Assembly: GCA_937951395.1 (NCBI GenBank)
Contig: CALFBV010000212.1
Coordinates: 1 to 6,476 of the forward strand
Source of the DNA: an uncultured Rubritalea sp.
GTDB taxonomy: Bacteria; Verrucomicrobiota; Verrucomicrobiia; Verrucomicrobiales; Akkermansiaceae
Length of the DNA: 6,476 nt
Direction of reading: 5' to 3'
The translations under genes were made by a program, and so were the position numbers. This document shows positions 1 to 6,267 of this stretch, in pieces (position 1 is the stretch's first letter; each line of letters opens with the position of its first letter). The notes beneath the pieces are model-generated. The model worked only from the letters and a program-made list of their open reading frames with translations. It ran no database searches and was not told the DNA's origin.

Positions 1-652
1 CAGTCATCACCAAATTCTCTGGTAATACAGACCTCAGCCCTTCGCCTGCCTCCACGCTCTCACGGAGATTTCTCTGCATCATGGTGAGCAACACCCCTAG
101 TATGTGTAGCTTAGGGTTCGTCTGCTTGACCTTCTTTAGAGCCTCTAACATTTTTGGCATACTACGAATCCCAAGTGGTTCAGACTGTTGCGGCACAAGA
201 ACAGCATCTACCTCTACTAAGATGTCTTTTGTAATCCCAAATAAACCAGCCGCCGTATCAATGATACAAACATCATAGCCAGCCTCCTCAGCATCTGTTA
301 GAAATGATTTCACACCTGCGCTCGCGCCCTCTTCACTCTCGTAGCCAAAGCTCATGTCATAGTCACTTCCCTGCCCTGCTGGCACCAATGACAACGTTTT
401 CATACGCGTAGGTACGATCACGCTCTCGAAACTTGCTCCTGCATCGCTTAAATAATCAAAAAATCCGCGCAGTTTGCGCGTCTTCCTAGTAAGTGACAAA
501 CCTACAGAACCCTGAGGGTCTGCATCGATGACTAGCACCTTTCGCCCAGAACGCGCAAAGGCATATGCCAAATTTATCGAAACCGTGGTCTTTCCTACTC
601 CACCTTTCTGACTAGAGATTCCTATCGTGATCACGTCTCTGACAGTATACAT
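1..652 (-). CDS. ParA/MinD-family P-loop ATPase, C-terminus missing
   Basis: Reading leftward from ATG at 652, an open frame of 217 codons runs off the left window edge. The protein has the deviant Walker A motif SQKGGVGKTT (residues 14-23, with the signature Lys16 and Lys21), a Walker A' motif DADPQGS (43-49) and a Walker B region CIIDTAAG (129-136). This is the standard order of ParA/Soj ATPases, which use ATP-dependent dimerisation on DNA or membrane to position chromosomes, plasmids or protein complexes. The usual Walker B continuation is DTPPS/G; here both prolines are Ala. No parB or parS-like partner is visible, but the side that would hold it lies outside the window, so chromosome segregation versus an orphan cargo-positioning ParA cannot be decided. 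The G-rich run GGGGGCGG just before the ATG is a poor ribosome site; GTG at codon 7 is an alternative start. A weak promoter (TTGAGA, 15 bp, TAGAAA on the minus strand, 676-702) is possible. Family call is firm; role is not. Confidence 0.93.
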   Translation of the reverse strand, partial: MYTVRDVITIGISSQKGGVGKTTVSINLAYAFARSGRKVLVIDADPQGSVGLSLTRKTRKLRGFFDYLSDAGASFESVIVPTRMKTLSLVPAGQGSDYDMSFGYESEEGASAGVKSFLTDAEEAGYDVCIIDTAAGLFGITKDILVEVDAVLVPQQSEPLGIRSMPKMLEALKKVKQTNPKLHILGVLLTMMQRNLRESVEAGEGLRSVLPENLVMT

Positions 653-750
653 CCGCCCCCATCTGAAAAGCTAAATTTCTAGGGAATCTTTTCACTTCTC
701 AAACCTCTAAACTTTACACCCATTCACACCCACCTATCATCGCCACTACC
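653..750. promoter_or_regulatory. Divergent parA-selA intergenic region
   Basis: This 98-bp spacer separates the leftward ParA gene from the rightward selA gene and must hold the promoters of both. The selA side carries a plausible -35/-10 pair listed separately. The parA side has only a weak candidate. I see no strong inverted repeat, no terminator and no tRNA-like fold in it. The strand next to selA is pyrimidine- and CACC-rich and has no purine-rich Shine-Dalgarno sequence. Confidence 0.6.
713..740 (+). promoter_or_regulatory. Candidate selA promoter, nearly leaderless
   Basis: A -35-like TTTACA (713-718) is followed after 16 bp by TATCAT (735-740). Each differs from the sigma70 consensus at one position. 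The -10 ends 10 bases before the selA ATG, so transcription would be expected to start about 3-4 bases ahead of the codon. No Shine-Dalgarno sequence is seen between them. The site is inferred by eye only. Confidence 0.45.
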
Positions 751-2124
751 ATGTCACTACGAGAGCTACCATCAGTCGAGAAACTTGCTAACTCACTCAG
801 CAAAACCATCACCCTTCCTAAACCATTAATCATTGGCTTCATCCGCCATGAGCTCAATAGCTGGAGACAGAAATTACTCGATGGAGGATCTGCTACTCGC
901 GAGGAAATAGAGACCTCCATCACAGAAAACCTCAGCCATTTCTCCGCCTCTAAACTCCAGCCCGTCATTAATGGAACAGGCGTCCTCATCCACACCAATC
1001 TCGGCAGATCTCCACTAGGCAAGACCGCTGCGAATGCCTTGCAAAACATTGCCACTGGCTACTCTAACCTAGAGTTCAACCTCCCGGAAGGCACCCGAGG
1101 CAAGCGTGCGAGCTACCTAGAAACAGCTCTAGCCTGCCTGCTCGATGCCGAGGCAGCCACTGCCGTAAACAACTGTGCAGCTGCCCTAGTCATCATTCTA
1201 CGCCATCTCGCGAATGGAAAGAAAAACGAGGTCATTGTCTCTCGTGGTGAGCTAGTAGAAATAGGTGGCGGATTCCGTATCCCAGAAATTTTAGAAACAT
1301 CCGGAGCCAAGCTCATAGAAGTGGGCGCTACTAATAAAACCCACCTCAGCGACTACGCAGATGCCATCACGCCTAACACTGCCCTCATCCTCAAAGTGCA
1401 CCGGTCTAACTTCTACATGGGAGGATTCACTGCTGAACCAGAAGTCACAGAACTGTCCGAGCTCGCACATCAGCACGGGTTCCCACTAGTAGAAGACATA
1501 GGCTCAGGCGCCATGATGAATACAGATGAACTCGCCCCCATCGACCACGAGCCCACCCCACAGGCAGCCCTCAAAAACGGCATCGACCTAGTCTGCTTCT
1601 CTGGTGACAAACTCCTAGGAGGTCCACAGTCTGGCATCATTGCAGGTAAAGCTGAACTCGTAGCAGGCATAAAGAAAGAGCCATTCTTCCGAGCTGTACG
1701 CTGTGACAAACTCATCCTCACTGTGCTCCAAGAAAGCATCGATGAATACCTTCGCACACAGGCAGATCCGAGTAAGACAGATATCCCTACTCTCAGAAAC
1801 TTGGCAGAGACTACAGAGAATTTACAAGCAAGAGCAGATCAGATTCTCAGTAAAATTAGCAGCCTCTCCAAAGCAGAAATCACCAGCATTGCATCAACTG
1901 CTACCACTGGCGGAGGCACCATGCCCACCTCGCAGATCCCATCCATCGCTCTATCAGTCACCCCCACGGGCATTTCATTAAATAAGCTCTCCCGCGCACT
2001 CCGCACTGGCACGCCAGCCATCGTGGGTTACACGGATCAGGAGAAATTCTGTCTCGACCTCCGCACCATTTTCCCATGGCAGGATGATGACGTAGCCGCT
2101 CAGTTAAATAATATTTTAGGCTAA
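751..2124 (+). CDS. selA: L-seryl-tRNA(Sec) selenium transferase
   Basis: SelA is a cytoplasmic PLP-dependent enzyme that converts Ser-tRNA(Sec) to Sec-tRNA(Sec) using selenophosphate, the committed step of bacterial selenocysteine synthesis. At 457 aa it is close to the usual SelA length. The family signatures occur in order: the N-terminal LPSVEKL segment (6-12), INGTGVLIHTNLGRSPL (73-89), SNLEFNLPEGTRGKR (105-119), SRGELVEIGGGFRIPEI (164-180), LKVHRSN (214-220), EDIGSG (248-253), FSGDKLLGGPQSG (283-295) with the PLP-binding lysine at Lys287, and TTGGGTMPTSQIPS in the C-terminal domain. All of this points to a true SelA rather than an SelA-like aminotransferase such as DgaE. No selB, selD or tRNA-Sec gene lies beside it here. 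The ATG at 751 is preferred because the protein then begins with the normal SelA N-terminus. No Shine-Dalgarno sequence precedes it. Confidence 0.95.
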   Translation: MSLRELPSVEKLANSLSKTITLPKPLIIGFIRHELNSWRQKLLDGGSATREEIETSITENLSHFSASKLQPVINGTGVLIHTNLGRSPLGKTAANALQNIATGYSNLEFNLPEGTRGKRASYLETALACLLDAEAATAVNNCAAALVIILRHLANGKKNEVIVSRGELVEIGGGFRIPEILETSGAKLIEVGATNKTHLSDYADAITPNTALILKVHRSNFYMGGFTAEPEVTELSELAHQHGFPLVEDIGSGAMMNTDELAPIDHEPTPQAALKNGIDLVCFSGDKLLGGPQSGIIAGKAELVAGIKKEPFFRAVRCDKLILTVLQESIDEYLRTQADPSKTDIPTLRNLAETTENLQARADQILSKISSLSKAEITSIASTATTGGGTMPTSQIPSIALSVTPTGISLNKLSRALRTGTPAIVGYTDQEKFCLDLRTIFPWQDDDVAAQLNNILG

Positions 2125-2128
2125 AATA
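2112..2128. repeat. AT-rich palindrome over the selA stop codon
   Basis: The bases TATTTTAG, G, CTAAAATA form a perfect 8+1+8 palindrome that contains the selA stop codon TAA at 2122-2124. The one-base centre and lack of a T-run make it a poor intrinsic terminator. It may be chance in an AT-rich stop region, or a weak pause or processing site. Confidence 0.4.
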
Positions 2129-2180
2129 GCATCCATCTCAAATCATCTGATCTTAGGGTAAATCGCGGCTTACTATTCAC

Positions 2181-2208
2181 TTGCTAATCTATGTTACGCC
2201 CTTAAATT
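2181..2208 (+). promoter_or_regulatory. Candidate promoter of the small secreted protein gene
   Basis: TTGCTA (2181-2186) and TAAATT (2203-2208) are spaced by 16 bp, with four of six consensus bases in each. The -10 ends 9 bases before the ATG at 2218, again predicting a transcript that starts almost at the start codon. The remaining selA-to-2218 spacer (2125-2180) shows no tRNA-like fold and no clear terminator. Confidence 0.35.
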
Positions 2209-2217
2209 TAATCCGAC

Positions 2218-2721
2218 ATGAAAACCATACTACCATTCATTGCCTCTGCACTTTGCTCCGCAGCCATCATCACGCCTTCTCTCGCGCAGGCTCCAGCTAA
2301 AGAAGTAGTTAAGCGCACTACTAATGAGATCGCCCTAGATACGCTGAATCATGTGAAGAGCGTCTTCGCAGCCTCAGCCACAGCTACTGATGCCCAGAAA
2401 GCAACTACCGCAGCTACTACGCTAGAGACAACAGCAGTAAAAATCATCGCACTACAAACAGCTCTCAAGGCTTCACCGATGCCTACCATTGAAGAGAAAA
2501 AGGCATTCGCACAGAAAATGCTCCAGTATGAGCCGCAAGTATCCATTATCATGAAGAAAATGACTAATACTTTTGACAATAATTCAGAAGAAGTGAATAA
2601 GATCATCCAGCCAGCATTCACTAGATTTAAGTCAAAAATCGGCCCTTCCATGACTCTCATTGAGAAATACTATCCTAAAAAGGAGATGCAGGGCTACATG
2701 AAGGAACTAAAAGGCAAATAA
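2218..2721 (+). CDS. Small secreted or periplasmic helical protein, unknown function
   Basis: I do not recognise a family for this 167-aa protein. Residues 1-25 are a clear Sec signal peptide: Lys at position 2, a hydrophobic stretch at about 4-18, and likely cleavage after SLA (residue 23) or AQA (residue 25). There is no lipobox cysteine at the cleavage site, so a soluble exported protein is expected. The mature part is about 142 residues, rich in Ala, Thr and Lys, has no cysteine, and looks almost entirely alpha-helical. It contains an Ala/Thr-rich segment (about 53-75) and a charged C-terminal part ending in a KYYPKKEMQGYMKELKGK tail. The length and periodic hydrophobics suggest a helical bundle. 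It follows selA on the same strand after 93 bp but seems to have its own promoter, so a link to selenium metabolism is not supported. No Shine-Dalgarno sequence precedes the ATG. Confidence 0.8.
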   Translation: MKTILPFIASALCSAAIITPSLAQAPAKEVVKRTTNEIALDTLNHVKSVFAASATATDAQKATTAATTLETTAVKIIALQTALKASPMPTIEEKKAFAQKMLQYEPQVSIIMKKMTNTFDNNSEEVNKIIQPAFTRFKSKIGPSMTLIEKYYPKKEMQGYMKELKGK

Positions 2722-2760
2722 TTGTCAATTGGACTGTTTTTTACCCTACTAGATTGACAA
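2722..2760. repeat. Inverted repeat TTGTCAAT / ATTGACAA between two genes
   Basis: Perfect 8-bp arms at 2722-2729 and 2753-2760 flank a 23-base centre that holds a T6 run (2737-2742). The right arm contains a consensus -35 sequence TTGACA (2754-2759) reading toward the DUF5069-like gene, and the left arm holds the same hexamer on the opposite strand. The best-spaced -10 position (CAGGTT, 2777-2782) is poor. The element could be an operator or a weak termination hairpin for the upstream gene. I favour a regulatory site, with low confidence. Confidence 0.35.
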
Positions 2761-2788
2761 GACCACTCTCGGAACTCAGGTTAGTAGT

Positions 2789-3304
2789 ATGACTTGGAAC
2801 GAACAATTTCTCGACCTCTTTCGCAGCTGCTTAGAACAATACCGTAACGGCAATACGGATCTCGACAGCTATTACAGCAGTGAAGACCTTAGCTTTCTCA
2901 GCTCAATAGGATACAAACCTCGTGAGCTTTTTGACTTCGTAGAAGACTTCGCTGACGAAGGAGTCCATACAGAATCTACCTCACTGCTAGTAGCAGCGGT
3001 AAGACGCGACTACTTTTTTGCGATACAAGACAAACAACACAGTGATAAAGAAATCACCCGTGATGACATCCCTCCATTTGGCGAGACCCTCACGGACATC
3101 CCATACCTTCCACGCATCATCGCCAAGGCACGCGCTAAACTCAGAGGGGAACTAGATCCTGATCTCATGTACGGATGCGGTGGCGACAGAAAATTCCTCA
3201 GTGACCACGGAGACATTCCAGTGGCAGACTTTCTCAGAAACGTCTGGTCAGCAGGAACAGATGACCTGAAAATAGCGAACTACGTAAAAAATTACAGCGC
3301 TTAA
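2789..3304 (+). CDS. DUF5069-like cytoplasmic protein
   Basis: This 171-aa soluble protein has no signal peptide or membrane segment. Its C-terminal half resembles the DUF5069 family: DIPYLPRIIAKARAKLRG (103-120), then a YGCGGDRKFLSDHGDIP segment (128-144), a short helix and a terminal region TDDLKIANYVKNY (157-169). The first 100 residues hold acidic helical segments including RELFDFVEDFADEG (45-58) and VRRDYFFAIQ (71-80). DUF5069 proteins have no established biochemical role. The next gene starts 17 bp after the stop codon on the same strand and encodes a Nudix hydrolase, so the two are probably co-transcribed and may act together. The assignment is by remembered family pattern and could not be tested by a profile search. 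The ATG is preceded by GGTTAGTAGT, at best a weak ribosome site. Confidence 0.65.
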   Translation: MTWNEQFLDLFRSCLEQYRNGNTDLDSYYSSEDLSFLSSIGYKPRELFDFVEDFADEGVHTESTSLLVAAVRRDYFFAIQDKQHSDKEITRDDIPPFGETLTDIPYLPRIIAKARAKLRGELDPDLMYGCGGDRKFLSDHGDIPVADFLRNVWSAGTDDLKIANYVKNYSA

Positions 3305-3321
3305 AACTTACCTCTATACAA

Positions 3322-3936
3322 ATGAAAAATTATAACGGAGAACAAATTCTCGTCGTAAAACGTGAACTTTTCGACTCACTTGGCTCCTTTGAGGGCATCA
3401 ACACAGACGTCGAAACATACCACGCAGCCCTGTTAGATCCGTCTAACAACTTCTTCATCGACCGTGCCGCAGCGGAAGAAGACCCCACTCACAAGCAGCT
3501 CATACCCTACGCACTGTTCCGCTATCAGGGTAAATTCCTCAACTACGCACGCGGAAAATCTGGTGGCGAAGCGCGCCTCCATGCCAAGCGCTCGCTAGGA
3601 ATAGGAGGACACATCAATCCTGTAGACACCCGTGATGACACCCTCGGGCTAGAAACATACATGGCTGGCGTAGAGCGTGAGATAGAAGAAGAGCTCAACA
3701 TCAACGGTAACCACAGCCAGAAGATAGTAGCCATTTTAAATGACGACTCAAACGAAGTGGGCAAAGTCCACCTAGGAGTGGTCCACCTCTTTGACCTAGA
3801 TACTGGCGACGTCACAGCGAATGAAGATGCCATAGCGGATCTAAAATTCAGCACCGTCGCAGAGCTGCAAGGCGAGATGCGAGACTCACTAGAATCCTGG
3901 TCCCAGTTCTGCGCAGATATCCTAGAGCAAATCTAG
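3322..3936 (+). CDS. Nudix-family hydrolase / predicted phosphoesterase
   Basis: The 204-aa cytoplasmic protein contains a Nudix box built around GIGGHINP (93-100), Glu111 and REIEEELNI (119-127). This fits the E-x7-REUxEExGU part of the consensus, with Asn126 in place of the usual Gly. The distance from the GGH strand to the helix is longer than in MutT because of a VDTRDDTLGL insertion (101-110). An N-terminal region of about 70 residues (EQILVVKRELFDSLGSFEG, then a YALFRYQGKFLNYARG strand pair) matches the predicted phosphoesterase branch of MutT-like proteins (COG4112-like). Nudix enzymes cleave nucleoside diphosphates linked to another group with Mg2+ held by the Glu residues; the substrate here is unknown. 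It is probably the second gene of an operon with the DUF5069-like gene. No Shine-Dalgarno sequence precedes the ATG, so translational coupling or leader-independent initiation is likely. Confidence 0.85.
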   Translation: MKNYNGEQILVVKRELFDSLGSFEGINTDVETYHAALLDPSNNFFIDRAAAEEDPTHKQLIPYALFRYQGKFLNYARGKSGGEARLHAKRSLGIGGHINPVDTRDDTLGLETYMAGVEREIEEELNINGNHSQKIVAILNDDSNEVGKVHLGVVHLFDLDTGDVTANEDAIADLKFSTVAELQGEMRDSLESWSQFCADILEQI

Positions 3937-3969
3937 ATCTATGAGTCTAGAATTTACTCGTAGATTTTT
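3937..3969 (+). terminator. Candidate Rho-independent terminator after the Nudix gene
   Basis: Starting at the base after the TAG stop codon, ATCTATGAGT (3937-3946) pairs with ACTCGTAGAT (3956-3965), giving nine Watson-Crick pairs and one G-U pair around a 9-base loop. A T-run (3965-3969) follows at once. The stem is AU-rich, so termination may be only partial. Confidence 0.5.
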
Positions 3970-3996
3970 GACAACATATCATTCACATAGTATCAG
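3968..3996 (+). promoter_or_regulatory. Candidate promoter of the SGNH hydrolase gene
   Basis: A perfect -35 TTGACA (3968-3973) is followed after 17 bp by TATCAG (3991-3996), four of six consensus bases. The -10 ends 7 bases before the ATG at 4004, which places the expected transcription start at or next to the start codon. The -35 overlaps the T-run of the upstream terminator. GAGAGTAG before the ATG could act as a weak ribosome site if the message started further upstream. Confidence 0.45.
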
Positions 3997-4003
3997 AGAG
4001 TAG

Positions 4004-4804
4004 ATGACTCGCTTATTTCTAACTCTGATTTTCCTCACCCACTGGCTACCTACAGCCAGTGGACAACCATTATTAGAACGTCCATTCATCATCGGAGCAA
4101 GTGTCTCTGATGGCTATGAGCACACTGAGAGGCTTGGTGGTCCTAGGTCTGATGCACTGGCACTGGATATCTACCTTAAGCAAGTCATCAGAGCTCCTGA
4201 CTTAAAGTTTACTAACTTAGGACAGCGTTTTTGCTTCCTTCACCCGCTCGGCATTTCCCAGAAGCAGGTATCTGACACATTAGATAGTAAGCCTACCGTA
4301 GTCATCGCGGTAGATCAGTTATTTTGGCAACTCTATGGAAATTTCGCCTCACCTGAACAGCGCATCAAGACCTTCAAGACGGCACTCGCAAAGCTAGATC
4401 CCATCGCTTGCCCATTAGTGATAGGCAATATCCCTGACGCATCGCACTCACTGGGGAAAATGCTCGCAGCCAGCCAGATCCCTAAGCTTGAGACGATCAA
4501 TAAAGCAAATCTCATCCTTAAAGAGTGGGTCAAGAAAAGGAAGCAGACCTCCATTATCGATCTCGAAAACTTCATGAGTCTCTGCGTAGCGAACCAGGAA
4601 ATAAAGCTCAAACACATCACTTATGCGGCAGGAACTACTAAGAAACTCCTCCAAAATGACATGCTCCATCCCACTCCAGAAGGCGCCAAGGCGATCAGCT
4701 ATGCGGTCATCGAATCATTGCAAACTATCTGTGATCTGAAGGACTCAGACATTAAATCCACTGAGGCAGGACAGGATCAGAAGTTAGAGTCTATTACTCA
4801 GTAA
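4004..4804 (+). CDS. Exported SGNH/GDSL-type hydrolase with altered motif I
   Basis: This 266-aa protein starts with a Sec signal peptide (hydrophobic core about 4-16, likely cleavage after TASG at residue 20), so it should act in the periplasm or outside. It shows the SGNH hydrolase blocks in order: IIGASVSDG (29-37) as block I with the nucleophile candidate Ser33, NLG (71-73) as the block II glycine, IGNIPD (140-145) as block III with Asn142, and DMLHPTPEGAKAIS (219-232) as block V with Asp219 and His222. Block I reads G-A-S rather than the usual G-D-S. SGNH enzymes are serine esterases, lipases or carbohydrate deacetylases; the substrate here cannot be told. The C-terminal 25 residues are charged and probably disordered. 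The gene sits alone between a terminator and the oppositely oriented MATE gene, 7 bp apart. Family call is good, activity uncertain. Confidence 0.75.
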   Translation: MTRLFLTLIFLTHWLPTASGQPLLERPFIIGASVSDGYEHTERLGGPRSDALALDIYLKQVIRAPDLKFTNLGQRFCFLHPLGISQKQVSDTLDSKPTVVIAVDQLFWQLYGNFASPEQRIKTFKTALAKLDPIACPLVIGNIPDASHSLGKMLAASQIPKLETINKANLILKEWVKKRKQTSIIDLENFMSLCVANQEIKLKHITYAAGTTKKLLQNDMLHPTPEGAKAISYAVIESLQTICDLKDSDIKSTEAGQDQKLESITQ

Positions 4805-4818
4805 AACTCAGTTAGACT
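4788..4818. repeat. Short inverted and direct repeats at convergent gene ends
   Basis: AGTCTA (4788-4793) and TAGACT (4813-4818) form 6-bp inverted arms, and ACTCAGT occurs twice between them (4797-4803 and 4806-4812). The element spans the last codons of both the SGNH gene and the MATE gene, whose stop codons are 7 bp apart. The stem is too short and the loop too long for a standard terminator, but no other terminator candidate exists for these two convergent genes. Confidence 0.3.
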
Positions 4819-6245
4819 TCTTTGTTCATCCATTTTCCTCGATAGTGAACCCAAGTAAACACTGTCGCCTGAATCAAAATATCTAGAGTAAAAACATACC
4901 AGATCATTTTAAGATCTGCTCCGTAGTTATGCACCAATAACGTAAGTAAACCTACGCGGAAAGTCAGCATCGTGGCGAAGGAATAGAACATCACTATGCC
5001 AGTCGCCCCAGAGCCACGCATTGACATCTTCATAATCATCGTTGTGGCAAAAAATGGCTGAGCAAAGGCTACGATCATCACCAGTGAAACAGCGGTATCC
5101 GCCTGTGGACCTCCACCTGGACTCATCACTTGCACCAGTAGATCTGCCGTGAAATAGATCGCAGCCCCCATGATGCTCATGACAACGAGCGCAACTCTCC
5201 AGCATTTACGCACAGCCTGCTGAGCCAGCTCCTTAGAACCAGCTCCCAGGTATTGACCAGCTAGAGTCGCCGCTGCAGTTCCGATGGCGAAGCCTGGCAT
5301 AAAACTGATGGACTCTATCTGCACAGCTAAACCATGTGAACCGATCAGACCCGAGTCTTTATCACCTATCAGTGCTATCATCCGCAGTCCATAGGCGTGA
5401 ACAGACCACATCCCTAAAATTTCGATCAGCTGAGGCACACCAACTCTGATGATACGGAGGCAGATATCTCTTTGGAAATGTAGCCACTTACGTCTCAGCA
5501 CAAGCAAACTCTGCTTAGTTTCGCGTGGGTAAATTTTCCAGAAGAGCATAGCTAGCCCGAACGCCCAGCCAACCACAGTGCCTAATGCGATCCCTTCAAC
5601 CCCCATACCTAAATAGACTGCAAACACATAGCTACAGATGGCATTGACCACATTCACAACCACCATGGCATTAAACGGACTCCAGGTGTCACCCGCTCCA
5701 CGTAAACATGCACTGAGGACAAACACCACCCCACTCATAGGCGCGGAGAAGACGAGGATCTGGATAAACGCCAAGAAATACTCTTTAGCCGCTACATTTA
5801 GACCAAAATAATCTCCCAACATAGGCGCCAGTAACCATAGTAATAATCCAGCAAATGCGCCAGTCACCAGCCCCAGAAACACCGACTGCCCCACTGCCCG
5901 CTCTGCTAATTGATAATCTCGCGCGCCAAATGCTCTTGAGACTAACGCCTGAGCACCAGTAGCTACAGACCCCTGCATGATCATCATGAGCCAGCCCATG
6001 TACATCATCAGCCCCATCATATCGATCACCGCAGCGAGGTCTCCCGCTGAGCTCACATGTCCCGCGATGACTCTATCTGCGAGACCCACTAAGACGCTGA
6101 GCACGTTTTGCAGTAGCGGCCACATAGCAAGAGAAATGATCTGCTTATTCAGAGTCAGACCACCTAGCTTACCACCCAGATCAACCGCTTCCGCTTTGAT
6201 ACTTTCTGGATTGACCACATTCACGACTCTCTCTGATCCCTGCAC
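4812..6245 (-). CDS. MATE-family multidrug/cation antiporter
   Basis: The 477-aa inner-membrane protein has the length and pattern of a 12-helix MATE transporter, which exports drugs or metabolites in exchange for Na+ or H+. The two homologous halves are visible: GAQALVSRAFGARDYQLAE (97-115) matches GTAAATLAGQYLGAGSKEL (322-340), and LRGAGDTWSPF (181-191) matches MRGSGATGIVMF (409-420). A charged loop (about 238-262, YPRETKQ to FQRDI) joins the halves. The first membrane segment starts near residue 36, leaving a hydrophilic N-terminal tail. The start at GTG (6245) is the furthest upstream in frame after a stop codon; GTG at codons 8 and 10 are alternatives, the former with AGAGAGA just ahead. 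No ATG start is available before helix 1. The divergent promoter region carries two operator-like palindromes, suggesting control by a dimeric repressor. The substrate cannot be predicted from sequence. Confidence 0.92.
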   Translation of the reverse strand: MQGSERVVNVVNPESIKAEAVDLGGKLGGLTLNKQIISLAMWPLLQNVLSVLVGLADRVIAGHVSSAGDLAAVIDMMGLMMYMGWLMMIMQGSVATGAQALVSRAFGARDYQLAERAVGQSVFLGLVTGAFAGLLLWLLAPMLGDYFGLNVAAKEYFLAFIQILVFSAPMSGVVFVLSACLRGAGDTWSPFNAMVVVNVVNAICSYVFAVYLGMGVEGIALGTVVGWAFGLAMLFWKIYPRETKQSLLVLRRKWLHFQRDICLRIIRVGVPQLIEILGMWSVHAYGLRMIALIGDKDSGLIGSHGLAVQIESISFMPGFAIGTAAATLAGQYLGAGSKELAQQAVRKCWRVALVVMSIMGAAIYFTADLLVQVMSPGGGPQADTAVSLVMIVAFAQPFFATTMIMKMSMRGSGATGIVMFYSFATMLTFRVGLLTLLVHNYGADLKMIWYVFTLDILIQATVFTWVHYRGKWMNKEV

Positions 6246-6252
6246 CCTGAGA

Positions 6253-6267
6253 ACCTGATTATCAGGT
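6253..6267. promoter_or_regulatory. Operator-like palindrome over the MATE -10
   Basis: ACCTGAT, T, ATCAGGT is a perfect 7+1+7 inverted repeat. It contains the predicted MATE -10 hexamer (GATAAT on the minus strand, 6258-6263). A dimeric regulator bound here would block RNA polymerase. Alternatively it could fold as a small hairpin if transcription started further upstream. Confidence 0.5.

Noticed and set aside
81..278. Plus-strand open frame of 65 codons
   Set aside because: It lies wholly antisense to the ParA gene, whose conserved Walker motifs prove the minus-strand frame. The peptide resembles nothing.
714..2021. Several antisense and alternative-frame open frames across selA (such as 714-1055, 1113-1316, 1470-1757 and 1703-1981)
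   Set aside because: They overlap a full-length SelA with all family motifs and have serine-rich or low-information translations typical of shadow frames.
2125..2217. Possible tRNA-Sec or other RNA gene after selA
   Set aside because: The 93-bp gap has no acceptor-stem pairing, no T-loop GTTCRA motif and no CCA end. It is too short for a selenocysteine tRNA plus a promoter.
2720..2742. Short hairpin AATTG/CAATT followed by T6 as a terminator for the secreted protein gene
   Set aside because: The palindrome has a one-base centre and an AT-rich stem, and the T-run begins 7 bases after it, so a stable terminator is unlikely.
4927..5205. Minus-strand 92-codon open frame inside the MATE gene
   Set aside because: It is an alternative frame of the transporter coding strand. 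The MATE frame carries both internal repeat motifs and continuous membrane segments.
5977..6258. Plus-strand 93-codon open frame at the MATE N-terminus
   Set aside because: It is antisense to the MATE coding region and runs into the promoter palindrome; no recognisable protein pattern.
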